Assembly (NCBI GenBank): GCA_002450015.1
Contig: DJYG01000056.1
Coordinates: 169 to 29,033 of the forward strand
Reading direction: 5' to 3'
Source of the DNA: Cyanobacteria bacterium UBA6984
GTDB lineage: Bacteria > Cyanobacteriota > Vampirovibrionia > Gastranaerophilales > Gastranaerophilaceae
DNA length: 28,865 nucleotides
In this document: positions 7,071-15,604 of the stretch, in pieces
Numbering within the stretch: the stretch's first letter is position 1
How the letters are laid out: each line of letters starts with the position of its first letter
The notes under the pieces: model-generated
The model's database searches: none
Seen by the model: the letters and a program-made list of their open reading frames with translations, nothing else
What the model was told of the DNA's origin: nothing
Position numbers and translations under genes: made by a program

Positions 7071-7101
7071 AAAACCGTTTACAAATTGTAAACGGTTTTT
7101 T
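7071..7101. terminator. Bidirectional intrinsic terminator
   Basis: ACCGTTTAC (7074-7082) pairs with GTAAACGGT (7088-7096), with A residues before and T residues after. It can therefore stop transcription in both directions, serving the 59-residue gene on the plus strand and the glycine-zipper gene on the minus strand. A second, purely A+T palindrome (7104-7130) overlaps the stop codon of the minus-strand gene. Confidence 0.9.
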
Positions 7102-7126
7102 ATAATTAAAAAAATATATTTTTTAA

Positions 7127-8248
7127 TTAAGATGCTATTGCATTTAAGCTATTATAAGCAATTCTTGCATCTGCTGATTGCAAACCTTCTGCATTTAATC
7201 TTTCAACAGCAGCTGCTGTAACTTGATTTAAAACTGCTCCGTTAGATTTAGCTTGATTAGCAAGTTCTTTAGCTTGTCTTTCTTGTGCTAATACTAATTC
7301 ATCTTTACCAACAACTTTTTCAGCACCTTTTTTAGCTAATTTACTACCAAGAGTACCACCAATTAAAGAACAAATTGAACCGATAGCAGCGCCAACTACT
7401 GCTCCAACAGCCGTACCTGCACCTGGGATAACAGAACCGATTACAGCACCAAGTTTTGTACCTAAAGCTGCACCTGCAACCCAACCTCCAACTGAAGCTG
7501 CTGTTTTAACAGTTGATTTACCTAACTGTTTCATACCTGCTTTTGCACCTAATTGTTTGAATGTTGGATAAACATTAGTTACTGCTTCAGTTGCACCTTC
7601 AAGTACCAACATCACAGAACCACCGTGAGCTTTAAATTGATTTAAACAAGCACTTCCAACTGAACTTTTTGCTGCTGCTGTATTTATTGCAGCACTTGCT
7701 TTGTTTATACCTAAAAAGTTTTTAAATTTTCCCCAAATACCTGTTGCTTTTGTTGCAGCTTCTCTTGCAGCAGCTGCATTTGCTTGGCATAATAATTGGT
7801 TTGCTGTTTTTGCTGCATGTGCAGTACCTGTTTGACCTAAAGTTTCTGCTGCAATTTTAGCTTGGCTATATAAAGATTGAGTATGTTTTGACATGCCTGC
7901 AAGCTTTTCTGCATCAGGAATCAAACCTAACAATTGAGAAGATGATGTCGCATTAGCAACCATGCCAGCACCTCTAACAAAAGAACCGCCTGATTTATAT
8001 ATTCCACTCATAGCTCTTGCATTTTGAGCTGATGCAGCTAATGCACTTTTATAATTACCTTTGTTATCTTTCAACCAAGATAAACCTTCAATTGTAAGGT
8101 TTCCAACAGCACCGCTTGCTAAGCTTGATGCATTGATTGGATCTTGATTTGAAATTGCAACACCTGTTGCATATTTTGCCAAATTTTCTATGTCGTATGG
8201 TGATGGATAACGTGTACCTGTAAAACTTGGATTGTAATTGTAAGTCAT
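7127..8248 (-). CDS. Ala/Gly-rich protein with glycine-zipper membrane domain, function unknown
   Basis: A 373-residue protein from the ATG at 8248. An upstream TTG at 8302 is rejected because it reads through the conserved promoter block. The first 20 residues (TYNYNPSFTGTRYPSPYD) are polar and lack a signal peptide. The middle is Ala-, Ser- and Lys-rich and helical. Residues about 255-305 form a glycine-zipper pair of membrane-active helices (GWVAGAALGTKLGAVIGSV, GTAVGAVVGAAIGSICSLIG) as in pore-forming or membrane-inserting proteins. A helical tail follows. A membrane-active exported effector is possible but unproven. It shares its promoter block with the transglycosylase-like gene at 19952. 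Confidence 0.6.
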   Translation of the reverse strand: MTYNYNPSFTGTRYPSPYDIENLAKYATGVAISNQDPINASSLASGAVGNLTIEGLSWLKDNKGNYKSALAASAQNARAMSGIYKSGGSFVRGAGMVANATSSSQLLGLIPDAEKLAGMSKHTQSLYSQAKIAAETLGQTGTAHAAKTANQLLCQANAAAAREAATKATGIWGKFKNFLGINKASAAINTAAAKSSVGSACLNQFKAHGGSVMLVLEGATEAVTNVYPTFKQLGAKAGMKQLGKSTVKTAASVGGWVAGAALGTKLGAVIGSVIPGAGTAVGAVVGAAIGSICSLIGGTLGSKLAKKGAEKVVGKDELVLAQERQAKELANQAKSNGAVLNQVTAAAVERLNAEGLQSADARIAYNSLNAIAS

Positions 8249-8272
8249 TTTCTCTATAACCTTAATATAATA

Positions 8273-8302
8273 TCTCGCACTTATATAAAGTATTTTTTTC
8301 AA
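8273..8302 (-). promoter_or_regulatory. Conserved 30-bp upstream element, copy 1
   Basis: On the minus strand this reads TTGAAA, one variable base (A), AAATACTTTATATAA, variable G, T, variable G, CGAGA. It matches the plus-strand element at 19902-19931 at 27 of 30 positions. It lies 24 bases before the ATG of the glycine-zipper gene. It is probably a promoter: TTGAAA could be a -35 box, or the whole block an alternative-sigma site. Confidence 0.7.
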
Positions 8303-8337
8303 GGAAAATTGACTTTTTATAAAAATTTAGCGCATAG

Positions 8338-9810
8338 CTATTTACAATTCTTTACAAACTCTTCAATCTTACTTACCATAGCATTTTCAAATCTTTCACA
8401 TTCTTCTTTTGTTGAAGCTTCAAAACGCAAAGTAAATACCGGTTCAGTATTACTTTGTCTTACTAATGCAAAGCCTCCGTCAAAAACAATGCGCATACCA
8501 TCTATTGTAATAATATCTTTTATTGTTGAACCAAACATGTCTTTATGTTCTTCAACGTATTTTTCAAATTGACTTAGTACAGTCTTTTTATATTCATTAG
8601 GGCAAGATAAACGAACTTCTTGCGACGAATATACTTTGTTAAACGGCTCTAACAAACTTTCAATTTTGAATGACGGATTTAATTTTTTATGTTTTGCTAC
8701 AATTTCAATAATTCTGCAACCTGCATACACAGCATCATCAAAACCGTAATATCTGTCTTTAAAAAATGTATGACCGCTCATCTCACCTGCAAGAACTGCA
8801 CCTGTTTCTTTCATTTTTGCTTTTATATACCCGTGACCTGTTTTACACATTACAGCATTTGCTCCTAAATTGTTAATTGTATCAAAGAGCACTTGTGAAC
8901 ATTTTACTTCTGAAACAATGACTGGTTTTACATCAGTATTTTTATATTTTTCTATAACATCAAGAGCATATATTAAAAGTAACTTATCACCGGTCATGGA
9001 ATTTCCGCTTGAATCGATAACACCTATTCTATCACTATCACCATCAAAAGCAATCCCAAAATCAGCATTATTTTCAACAACAGCCTTTTTAATATCGTTT
9101 AATGTTTTTTCATCACTTGGATTTGGATGGTGATTTGGAAATCTTCCGTCAGGGTTTGAATATAACTCTATAACTTCACATCCTAATGAACGATACAAAG
9201 AAGGCGCAACAACACCACCTGTTCCATTTGCACTATCAACTACAACTTTTATACCTTCACCTATTCGTCCGAAATTTAATTTCATAACTTCAATATAGTC
9301 AGGAATTAAGTCGTATTCTTCTTTTTTACCAAAAGTATGAGAAAGCAATGATTCTTTGCTAACTTCTGCAACTATTTTCAATAATTCTTGAATAGCTTGT
9401 TCTCCAAGAATTTGACCATCAAATGTCATTTTTAAACCGTTATATTGGCTTGGATTGTGGCTTGCAGTAACAATTAAAGCGCCATCTATTGACTGTCCGT
9501 CTGTAACATTTTCACTAACACCAACAACATCAGAATAATAACCGATAGGTGTTGGCGCAAGCCCCAAATCAACAATATTTGCACCTGCAGAAGTAACACC
9601 ACTAATCAAAGCTTTTACTAACGCAGGTGAATGATTTCTTGCATCTCTGCACACTGTAATCCATAAATCTTTAGGTTCTTTTTGAGCCAATTTCGAAATG
9701 TATTTTACATAAGCTTTACCTGTAAACAAGTATAATTCTTCTGTAACATCTTGTCCGTATATGCCTCTTATATCATTTTTGCCAAACGCACTATCCCATT
9801 TTGTTAACAC
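8338..9810 (-). CDS. Phosphomannomutase/phosphoglucomutase
   Basis: An alpha-D-phosphohexomutase that interconverts hexose 1- and 6-phosphates for nucleotide-sugar synthesis. All four signature loops are present: the phosphoserine loop TASHNP (Ser117), the metal loop DGDSDR (256-261), the sugar-binding loop GEMSGH (342-347) and the phosphate-binding RQSNTEP near 455. The 490-residue length is slightly above the AlgC type (about 460). The start is GTG, supported by GGAGGA seven bases upstream. It would supply substrate to pyrophosphorylases such as the one at the left edge, although the two are not linked. Whether glucose or mannose phosphate is preferred cannot be decided. Confidence 0.92.
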   Translation of the reverse strand: MLTKWDSAFGKNDIRGIYGQDVTEELYLFTGKAYVKYISKLAQKEPKDLWITVCRDARNHSPALVKALISGVTSAGANIVDLGLAPTPIGYYSDVVGVSENVTDGQSIDGALIVTASHNPSQYNGLKMTFDGQILGEQAIQELLKIVAEVSKESLLSHTFGKKEEYDLIPDYIEVMKLNFGRIGEGIKVVVDSANGTGGVVAPSLYRSLGCEVIELYSNPDGRFPNHHPNPSDEKTLNDIKKAVVENNADFGIAFDGDSDRIGVIDSSGNSMTGDKLLLIYALDVIEKYKNTDVKPVIVSEVKCSQVLFDTINNLGANAVMCKTGHGYIKAKMKETGAVLAGEMSGHTFFKDRYYGFDDAVYAGCRIIEIVAKHKKLNPSFKIESLLEPFNKVYSSQEVRLSCPNEYKKTVLSQFEKYVEEHKDMFGSTIKDIITIDGMRIVFDGGFALVRQSNTEPVFTLRFEASTKEECERFENAMVSKIEEFVKNCK

Positions 9811-9851
9811 TTTTATTTCCTCCGTTTTTTTTATATAATTCTATCATAAAT

Positions 9852-10745
9852 ATGGGGAATATGAAGGAATTTTTATCAAATATACTTAACAAACAATATT
9901 TTGCAGGTTATTTATTTATACTGCCTGCACTTGCAGGTACATTTACATTCATAATTATACCTATTTTTTGCTCTTTTGGATTAAGTTTTACAAAATGGGA
10001 TTTGCTAAATGATATACAGTACGTTGGATTACAAAATTACAAGGATGTTTTCACTGAACCTGTATTAGTTAAAATATTAGTTAATACATTTGTATATGCA
10101 ATATCAGTAACAGTCCTCGGAGTAACAATTCCACTTGTTTTAGCATATATTTTAAATTGCAAAATAAGAGGGGCAAACTTTTTTAAAACAGCTTATTTTT
10201 TACCATTCATAACACCAATGATTGTAATCGGAATAATATGGGAATGGATTTTTGATCCTAATGTCGGAATCTTAAATCAAGTATTACATATACACATAAA
10301 CTGGTTATATGACACTAATTTTGCAATGCCCGCTTTAATTATAGTATCTGTATGGAAATTAATAGGATACAACATGGTAATTTTTCTGTCAGGATACAGC
10401 ACGCTCAATAATGACTTGTTTGAAGCCTCAAAAATTGATGGTGCTAATGCATTAGAAACATTCATGTATGTAACAGTACCATTATTATCTCCAACAATAT
10501 TTTTTGTTGTAATAATAACTGCAATAAGTTCTTTTCAAGTATTTGACTTAATATATATAATGACAGAAGGTGGTCCGTTGGACAGCACAAATGTTTTAGT
10601 GTATTCTATATATAAAAATGCTTTTGAATATTTTAAAGTAGGAAAAGCAAGTGCGCTTGCGTATGTATTATTTGCGATTATATTCATTTTAACATTATTT
10701 CAATGGCATATTAGAAAAAAACTTGTATATTTGGAGAAGGATTAA
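9852..10745 (+). CDS. Sugar ABC transporter permease, CUT1/MalF-UgpA type
   Basis: An inner-membrane permease of about 297 residues with six predicted helices. The EAA loop that contacts the ATPase is conserved (EASKIDGANALETFMYVTVPLLSP region). The N-terminus (FAGYLFILPALAGTFTFIIIP, then SFGLSFTKWDLL and YVGLQNYKDVF) is typical of the MalF/UgpA/MsmF half. The second permease, binding protein and ATPase of such systems are not adjacent. The start is uncertain: ATG at 9852 or 9861, neither with a well-placed ribosome binding site; a TATAAT box at 9834-9839 would give a nearly leaderless transcript. The stop overlaps the next start (TAATG), so the nucleotidase gene is translationally coupled. 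Confidence 0.88.
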   Translation: MGNMKEFLSNILNKQYFAGYLFILPALAGTFTFIIIPIFCSFGLSFTKWDLLNDIQYVGLQNYKDVFTEPVLVKILVNTFVYAISVTVLGVTIPLVLAYILNCKIRGANFFKTAYFLPFITPMIVIGIIWEWIFDPNVGILNQVLHIHINWLYDTNFAMPALIIVSVWKLIGYNMVIFLSGYSTLNNDLFEASKIDGANALETFMYVTVPLLSPTIFFVVIITAISSFQVFDLIYIMTEGGPLDSTNVLVYSIYKNAFEYFKVGKASALAYVLFAIIFILTLFQWHIRKKLVYLEKD

Positions 10746-12127
10746 TGAAAAAGATTATTCTAATTTTTTGCTTGATTATAGGAAATATATGCCTTGCCGC
10801 TGATGTAAAAATTTTACACACCAGTGATACACACGGAAGAATTTCACCCATTCAATATAAAGGAATACAAAATATTGGTGGAATCTCACGCAGAAAAACA
10901 TTTATTAATAACATGCGAAATAATAATAAAAACGTATTACTTCTTGACAGCGGTGATTGCTTTCAAGGCTCTCTCTATTACAGGTTAGATTATGGAAAAG
11001 CTAATGCAAAATTGCTTCCTCTAATTAATTATGATGCTATTGCTCTTGGAAATCACGAATTTGATAACGGAATAAAAATATTAAAACGTAATATAAAATT
11101 ATCAAAAACTCAGTTTATATCCGCAAATATTCATTTTAAAGATAAATATCTGCAAAAAGCTGTAAAGCCTTATATTATAAAAGAATTTGACGGTGAAAAA
11201 TATTTAATAATAGGTGCGACAACATCAGATTTGGGAAATCTTGCAAATATAAAAGACATAACCGTAACAAATCCTATTGACGAAATTAATAAAATTATAA
11301 AAGAAGTAAAATATGACAAATTAATTGTATTATCACACTGCGGATATGATGAAGACATAAAAATTGCAAAAGCAATTCCGCAAATAGATTTACTTCTTGG
11401 CGGACACAATCACTATTTTTTTGAAACACCTCACTATTCAGGTAAAACACCAATAATTCAAGACGGAGAATTTGGTGTAAGAATCGGAATAATTGATTTT
11501 GATAAAAAATTAAAACATTACAAATACGAAAATATCACTCAAAATATAAATTCTGATAAAGAAATTGATGATAAAATTGCGAATATAGACAAAAAAACAC
11601 ACAAAGTTACAAAACAAGTTCTTGCGACATCCAAAATTATGCTAATCGGAGATCAAACAACAATTGAGCATAATCAAACAAACCTTGGGAAACTGGTATT
11701 GATTTCAATGACAAAAGCCTTCGACAATGACTATGATGGTGTAATCACAAATTCAGGTTCAATAAGAATAAATAAAAATTTTATCGGAAAAATCACATAC
11801 GCAAATGTATTAGAAATTTTACCTTTTGATAATGATATTGTTCTGGTTGAAATTAACGGTAAAGATTTGAAAGCTGTCTTAAAACACGGAGAACAAACTA
11901 ACAGAAGATATTTACAGTATTATATAAAAGACAAAAAAATTGATGACAATAAAAGCTATAAGATTATTGCTAATTCTTATATTGCATCAGGCAAAGATGG
12001 TTATGAGAACTTTAAAAAATCAACAATTATTAAAAAATCACACAAAAAACCAATTACACTACTAAAAGATACTTTACAAGAAATGAAAACAATTACAGAA
12101 GATAAATTAAAAATGGAAAACCTATAA
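10745..12127 (+). CDS. Exported 5'-nucleotidase / metallophosphoesterase (UshA-like)
   Basis: A 460-residue periplasmic or surface nucleotidase, expected to release nucleosides and phosphate from nucleotides. The signal peptide is KKIILIFCLIIGNICLA. The metal-site motifs of the calcineurin-like domain are all present: HTSDTHG (Asp28, His30), DSGDCFQG (Asp71), GNHEFD (Asn103, His104), VLSHCG (His198) and GGHNH (219-223). The C-terminal 5'-nucleotidase domain (from about 295) contains LVLISMTKAFDNDYDGVITNSGSIR and later IASGKDGYENF, the usual substrate-binding region. It overlaps the sugar permease by one base, suggesting joint expression for scavenging. It is shorter than E. coli UshA (550). 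Confidence 0.9.
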   Translation: MKKIILIFCLIIGNICLAADVKILHTSDTHGRISPIQYKGIQNIGGISRRKTFINNMRNNNKNVLLLDSGDCFQGSLYYRLDYGKANAKLLPLINYDAIALGNHEFDNGIKILKRNIKLSKTQFISANIHFKDKYLQKAVKPYIIKEFDGEKYLIIGATTSDLGNLANIKDITVTNPIDEINKIIKEVKYDKLIVLSHCGYDEDIKIAKAIPQIDLLLGGHNHYFFETPHYSGKTPIIQDGEFGVRIGIIDFDKKLKHYKYENITQNINSDKEIDDKIANIDKKTHKVTKQVLATSKIMLIGDQTTIEHNQTNLGKLVLISMTKAFDNDYDGVITNSGSIRINKNFIGKITYANVLEILPFDNDIVLVEINGKDLKAVLKHGEQTNRRYLQYYIKDKKIDDNKSYKIIANSYIASGKDGYENFKKSTIIKKSHKKPITLLKDTLQEMKTITEDKLKMENL

Positions 12128-12151
12128 ATTATAAACAAAATTCCATTTAGA

Positions 12152-12916
12152 CTATTTAGTTTTTATTCTTTCAATTAAACTTTTTACATTATTTTTTTCT
12201 TCTTCAGGTATATCAAACTTGATGTAATCTTCAAAATACTCTATTGCATCTTCAATATCACCTCTTGCCATAAATAGCATTCCTAATTTTTTAAATGCTG
12301 GATGGAATGAATTGTTTACGGCCGTAGATTTTAAATAATTTGATATAGCCTTGTCTATTTCATCGTTTGCCTCATAGGCTTGTGCAAGATAAAAATATAT
12401 CAACTCATTTTGATCCTTAAATTCTAAAATATTTTCAAAGTTTGAAATAGCACCTTCCCAATTACCAAGTTCAAAATAAACTCTGCCTAAGTCGTAATAT
12501 GCATCATAATTTTCAGGTTCACGCTCTAGAATTTTATCCAATTCATCAATAGCTAAGTCTAACTGAGCATCTTCCATTAAAATTCTTGCAAGATAATGAG
12601 GTATAACAGTATTTTCAGGAAGTGCAGCCTCACCAGCCCTTAAACATTCAATTGCAAACGCAATTTCTTTTTGCCTGTAATACACATCAGACATATTCAA
12701 ATATATTTGAGGTAATATAGGATTAAGCTTTAAAGCCTTATTCAAATACATTTCAGCATTTTTGTAATCACCCAAATTTGAATAAGAAACTCCAATATTA
12801 TTATAGATTTCTGCACTTTCATCTTCATTTTCTAAGACAACCTGAAATGCATCTATTGCTGCTTTATATTCTTTTTTTTGAAACAATTCAAGAGCTTTAT
12901 CTAAATATTCTGACAT
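12152..12916 (-). CDS. Tetratricopeptide-repeat protein, third gene of the lpt operon
   Basis: A 254-residue protein of about seven consecutive TPR units (for example EYKAAIDAFQVVLENEDESAEIYNNIG, DYKNAEMYLNKALKLNP, LAIDELDKILEREPENYDAYYDLGRVYFELG, DIEDAIEYFEDYIKFD). There is no signal peptide. Its ATG overlaps the lptA stop codon (TAATG on the minus strand), so it is translationally coupled to the lipopolysaccharide-transport genes. A scaffold role in envelope assembly is plausible from context only. Confidence 0.82.
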   Translation of the reverse strand: MSEYLDKALELFQKKEYKAAIDAFQVVLENEDESAEIYNNIGVSYSNLGDYKNAEMYLNKALKLNPILPQIYLNMSDVYYRQKEIAFAIECLRAGEAALPENTVIPHYLARILMEDAQLDLAIDELDKILEREPENYDAYYDLGRVYFELGNWEGAISNFENILEFKDQNELIYFYLAQAYEANDEIDKAISNYLKSTAVNNSFHPAFKKLGMLFMARGDIEDAIEYFEDYIKFDIPEEEKNNVKSLIERIKTK

Positions 12917-13881
12917 TATTTTTTATCTCCAATATCTGCAGACTTAATATTTTTAATTACGGTTTTAGCATTGCCTTCAGCATAAAAATCCTTTGGATTA
13001 AGCATCATCTTAATTTTATCGGCATAAATTGTCTTATTTTCTTGACTAATACAAGAGCGACCGTTGAAATAAACTTCATTAAATTTATTAGTTTTAGAAT
13101 CAGGGAAAACGCTCATCTTTGGACCCTTAGCATAGTAGTCGTCATACCACACCTGAACACTGCCGCTTGCATTAAAAATATTTTGTCTTTTATTATATTG
13201 TTGGACTCTTGCTTTGATTGTAAGCGGAACATTACCTTCAGTTTCGGTATGAATCATTGTGTTACCCTCTGCAATTAATTCTTCACTTTCCGCATTATAC
13301 GAAAAATGATTAGCTTCTGCATTATTTACTTTTTCTTGGATTTTGGCATTACCATATAAATCAAGTTTTTTCAGTTCACCATTTTTATCAGTTTTTATAA
13401 CAGCTTTATCAGAAAAAGTTTGAACATCCTGATATTTAATTATAACACCACCTTTTGCCGTTAAAACATTCTCATTTAAATCATATTCTTGCAAATCAGC
13501 AGTAATCATTACCAGAGGAGTTTTTCCATCGGTAATAATTGATTGAGTATCACCTTCTGCTCTTACTATTTTTGTTATCAACGATAATTTTAAAATATTA
13601 GCTTTAACTTCACGTTTTTTATTGTTTTGAACCTGATATGCATAAGGCTTATCATAAAAAGTAGCCGTATCTAACTGATTGTTCTTTGTAATAGAAACAT
13701 CAGCTTTGTCACCAACAACATGCAAATCATCAACGGAAACTTTTACATCACCATCAAACTTTATTTTATTTTCTTTTTCATTATAACTTTGAGTATTTGA
13801 TTCTATAACCAAATCAGAAGCCGTTGCAACAGCTGTTATACCTAAAATTATTGAAAAAATAATTATTAAATTCTTTTTCAT
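12916..13881 (-). CDS. lptA: LptA/OstA-like periplasmic lipopolysaccharide transport protein
   Basis: A 321-residue exported protein with signal peptide KKNLIIIFSIILGITAVATA. It is built from repeated short beta segments of the OstA/LptA jelly-roll type (LVIESNTQSYNEKENKIKF, LHVVGDKADVSI, ITADLQEYDLNENVLTAKG, IKARVQQYNKRQNIFNASG, YADKIKMMLNPKDFYAEGN). LptA forms the periplasmic bridge that carries lipopolysaccharide from the inner to the outer membrane. E. coli LptA has about 185 residues, so this protein probably holds two OstA-type domains. It overlaps the lptC-like gene by one base. Together with LptC it is direct evidence for a diderm envelope. Confidence 0.8.
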   Translation of the reverse strand: MKKNLIIIFSIILGITAVATASDLVIESNTQSYNEKENKIKFDGDVKVSVDDLHVVGDKADVSITKNNQLDTATFYDKPYAYQVQNNKKREVKANILKLSLITKIVRAEGDTQSIITDGKTPLVMITADLQEYDLNENVLTAKGGVIIKYQDVQTFSDKAVIKTDKNGELKKLDLYGNAKIQEKVNNAEANHFSYNAESEELIAEGNTMIHTETEGNVPLTIKARVQQYNKRQNIFNASGSVQVWYDDYYAKGPKMSVFPDSKTNKFNEVYFNGRSCISQENKTIYADKIKMMLNPKDFYAEGNAKTVIKNIKSADIGDKK

Positions 13882-14522
13882 TAAAATAAAATCCCTTTCG
13901 CTTTATCCTTATTACTGTTATTTTTATCAAATATCTTAGAAACGGTTTTTCCCTTTAGTATAAAGTGAGAATAATCTGGTTTTATAATAATTTCATTACC
14001 CTCAGCAGCTAATTCACCATTTTTATTAATTTTAATATTACCGGTAGCGATTATATCTTTATCGGAACCTGACCAAACTAATCTATCAGCATTCAAAGAA
14101 ATACCGCCTTGCAGTACAATAAATGTTTCATTATACAATATTATTTGATTTTTTTCTTCGTTATATGTACCCTGTGAAGACTCAAAACTCATTGCAACTT
14201 CATTTTTATCATTATAGAAATTACCAATAACATTTTTCAACACAGCAATTTTTTCATCGCTATTGTAAGAACCTGTTTCACCATAAATTTCCCAAAACTT
14301 TTTATCTTCTTTTGTTTCAGTTAAAATCATGCTCGAAACTTCAAGCTCTTGACGATTTTTACCTGTTTTAACTTGAGAACGTGAAAATCCTGTTGTCAAA
14401 AAACCAGCACTCATAAAAGCCCAAAACAAAATCATTGCAAGGATTAAAAAAGCAATTGCATACGCTTTTTTTCTGGCGCTCATTTCTGTAATTTTTCTTA
14501 AATATACAAAAAATCTTTTCAT
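13881..14522 (-). CDS. lptC: LptC-like inner-membrane lipopolysaccharide export protein
   Basis: A bitopic protein of about 213 residues. One transmembrane helix (KKAYAIAFLILAMILFWAFM, about 19-38) is followed by a periplasmic beta-rich domain with LptC-type repeats (WEIYGETGSYNSDEKIAVLKNV, SFESSQGTYNEEKNQIILYN, LNADRLVWSGSDKDIIATGNI). LptC hands lipopolysaccharide from the LptBFG transporter to LptA. The ATG at 14522 is chosen; a GTG at 14540 is possible, and neither has a clear ribosome binding site. It overlaps the lptA-like gene by one base. The genes for LptB, LptF and LptG are not in the window. Confidence 0.8.
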   Translation of the reverse strand: MKRFFVYLRKITEMSARKKAYAIAFLILAMILFWAFMSAGFLTTGFSRSQVKTGKNRQELEVSSMILTETKEDKKFWEIYGETGSYNSDEKIAVLKNVIGNFYNDKNEVAMSFESSQGTYNEEKNQIILYNETFIVLQGGISLNADRLVWSGSDKDIIATGNIKINKNGELAAEGNEIIIKPDYSHFILKGKTVSKIFDKNNSNKDKAKGILF

Positions 14523-14586
14523 ATACTTAGATTTTAGCACGAATTAATTATTTATATTGTTTTGTTAAGAATTTATGACAGAACTT

Positions 14587-14615
14587 TTCACATGCAATCA
14601 TTATTGTTTTATAAT
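14587..14615 (+). promoter_or_regulatory. Predicted sigma-70 promoter of dapA
   Basis: TTCACA (14587-14592) lies 17 bp before a perfect TATAAT (14610-14615). Transcription would start about 16-18 bases before the ATG, leaving just enough leader for the AAGGAGG ribosome binding site. Confidence 0.65.
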
Positions 14616-14637
14616 TATTACGTTAAGGAGGAAATTT

Positions 14638-15528
14638 ATGTCACGTTTTGAAGCAGGTGAAGTTATAACTGCAATGGTAACACCATTTACAAAAGAAGGT
14701 AATGTCGATTATGATAAAGCGGCAGAATTGGCATCTTATTTAATTGAAAATGGTTCTGACTCATTATTAATTGCTGCAACAACAGGAGAAAGCCCTACAC
14801 TTACTCACGATGAAGAAATAGAACTTTTAAGCACAGTAAAAAGAGCCATAAAAAATGATGGTAAAGTAATAATGAGTACAGGTTCAAATTCAACCGACAG
14901 CGCAATAAAATATGCTAAAGCAGCTGAAAAAGAAGGTGCAGACGCAATATTGTCAGTTGTTCCGTACTATAATAAACCTTCCCAAGATGGAATAAAAGCT
15001 CATTTTTCTGCTATTGCTCAAGCTGTAAAAATACCTGTTATTTTATACAATATCCCATCAAGAACAGGTGTTGAAATGTTACCTGAAACAGTAAAATATT
15101 TGGCAGAAAAATTTGAAAATATTGTCGCAATAAAACAAAGTTTTCCTGATTTAGATAAAGTATCAGAAATGCGTGATATTTGTCCGGAAGATTTTGATAT
15201 ATACAGCGGCGATGACAGCTTAACACTACCAATGTTATCTTTGGGAGCTAAAGGCGTAATTTCGGTTGCTTCACATATCTATGGTGAAGAATTAAAATCT
15301 ATGATTGAAGATTTTAAAAGCGGACAAGTAAAATCAGCATTAAATATGCACATGATTTTATACCCGATGTTCAAAAAATTATTTATGACATCTAATCCTG
15401 TACCAATTAAAGCTGCTCTTTCAAAAATTGGTATTATAAAAGATTACGTAAGATTACCGCTTGTAATTTTAAACTACGAACAAAAAGCAGAACTTTTTGC
15501 CTTAATGGATGAAATTGAAAGATTATAA
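14638..15528 (+). CDS. dapA: 4-hydroxy-tetrahydrodipicolinate synthase
   Basis: DapA condenses pyruvate with aspartate semialdehyde, the first dedicated step to diaminopimelate and lysine, so it feeds peptidoglycan synthesis. The 296-residue length is normal. Visible residues are TTGESPTL (Thr48-Thr49), ILYNIPSRTG (catalytic Tyr137) and the Schiff-base lysine in VAIKQS (Lys166). Most homologues have IKEA or IKDA after this lysine, so IKQS is a small deviation. The ATG at 14638 is fixed by AAGGAGG six bases upstream and by the normal N-terminus (EVITAMVTPF); earlier in-frame codons read through the promoter. Confidence 0.95.
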   Translation: MSRFEAGEVITAMVTPFTKEGNVDYDKAAELASYLIENGSDSLLIAATTGESPTLTHDEEIELLSTVKRAIKNDGKVIMSTGSNSTDSAIKYAKAAEKEGADAILSVVPYYNKPSQDGIKAHFSAIAQAVKIPVILYNIPSRTGVEMLPETVKYLAEKFENIVAIKQSFPDLDKVSEMRDICPEDFDIYSGDDSLTLPMLSLGAKGVISVASHIYGEELKSMIEDFKSGQVKSALNMHMILYPMFKKLFMTSNPVPIKAALSKIGIIKDYVRLPLVILNYEQKAELFALMDEIERL

Positions 15529-15558
15529 TCCAAGCAGGTAATAACTAAATAAATATTT

Positions 15559-15586
15559 TTGATAAAATAATATTACAGATTATATT
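15559..15586 (+). promoter_or_regulatory. Predicted promoter of secD-secF
   Basis: TTGATA (15559-15564) lies 16 bp before TATATT (15581-15586), 18 bases ahead of the secD start codon. The leader has GGATGAGGAA before the ATG. Confidence 0.5.
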
Positions 15587-15604
15587 TAATATAAGGATGA
15601 GGAA

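Noticed and set aside
8249..8302. Extended start of the glycine-zipper protein at TTG 8302
   Set aside because: These codons are the conserved promoter block shared with the gene at 19952, so they are more likely noncoding; the ATG at 8248 is preferred.
9801..9851. Extended start of the ABC permease at TTG 9801
   Set aside because: This sequence overlaps the start and ribosome binding site of the divergent mutase gene and contains the likely -10 box.
12778..13278. Plus-strand open frame of 166 codons
   Set aside because: It lies antisense to the convincing lptA-like and TPR genes, is made of hydrophobic low-complexity residues and has no ribosome binding site or known motif.
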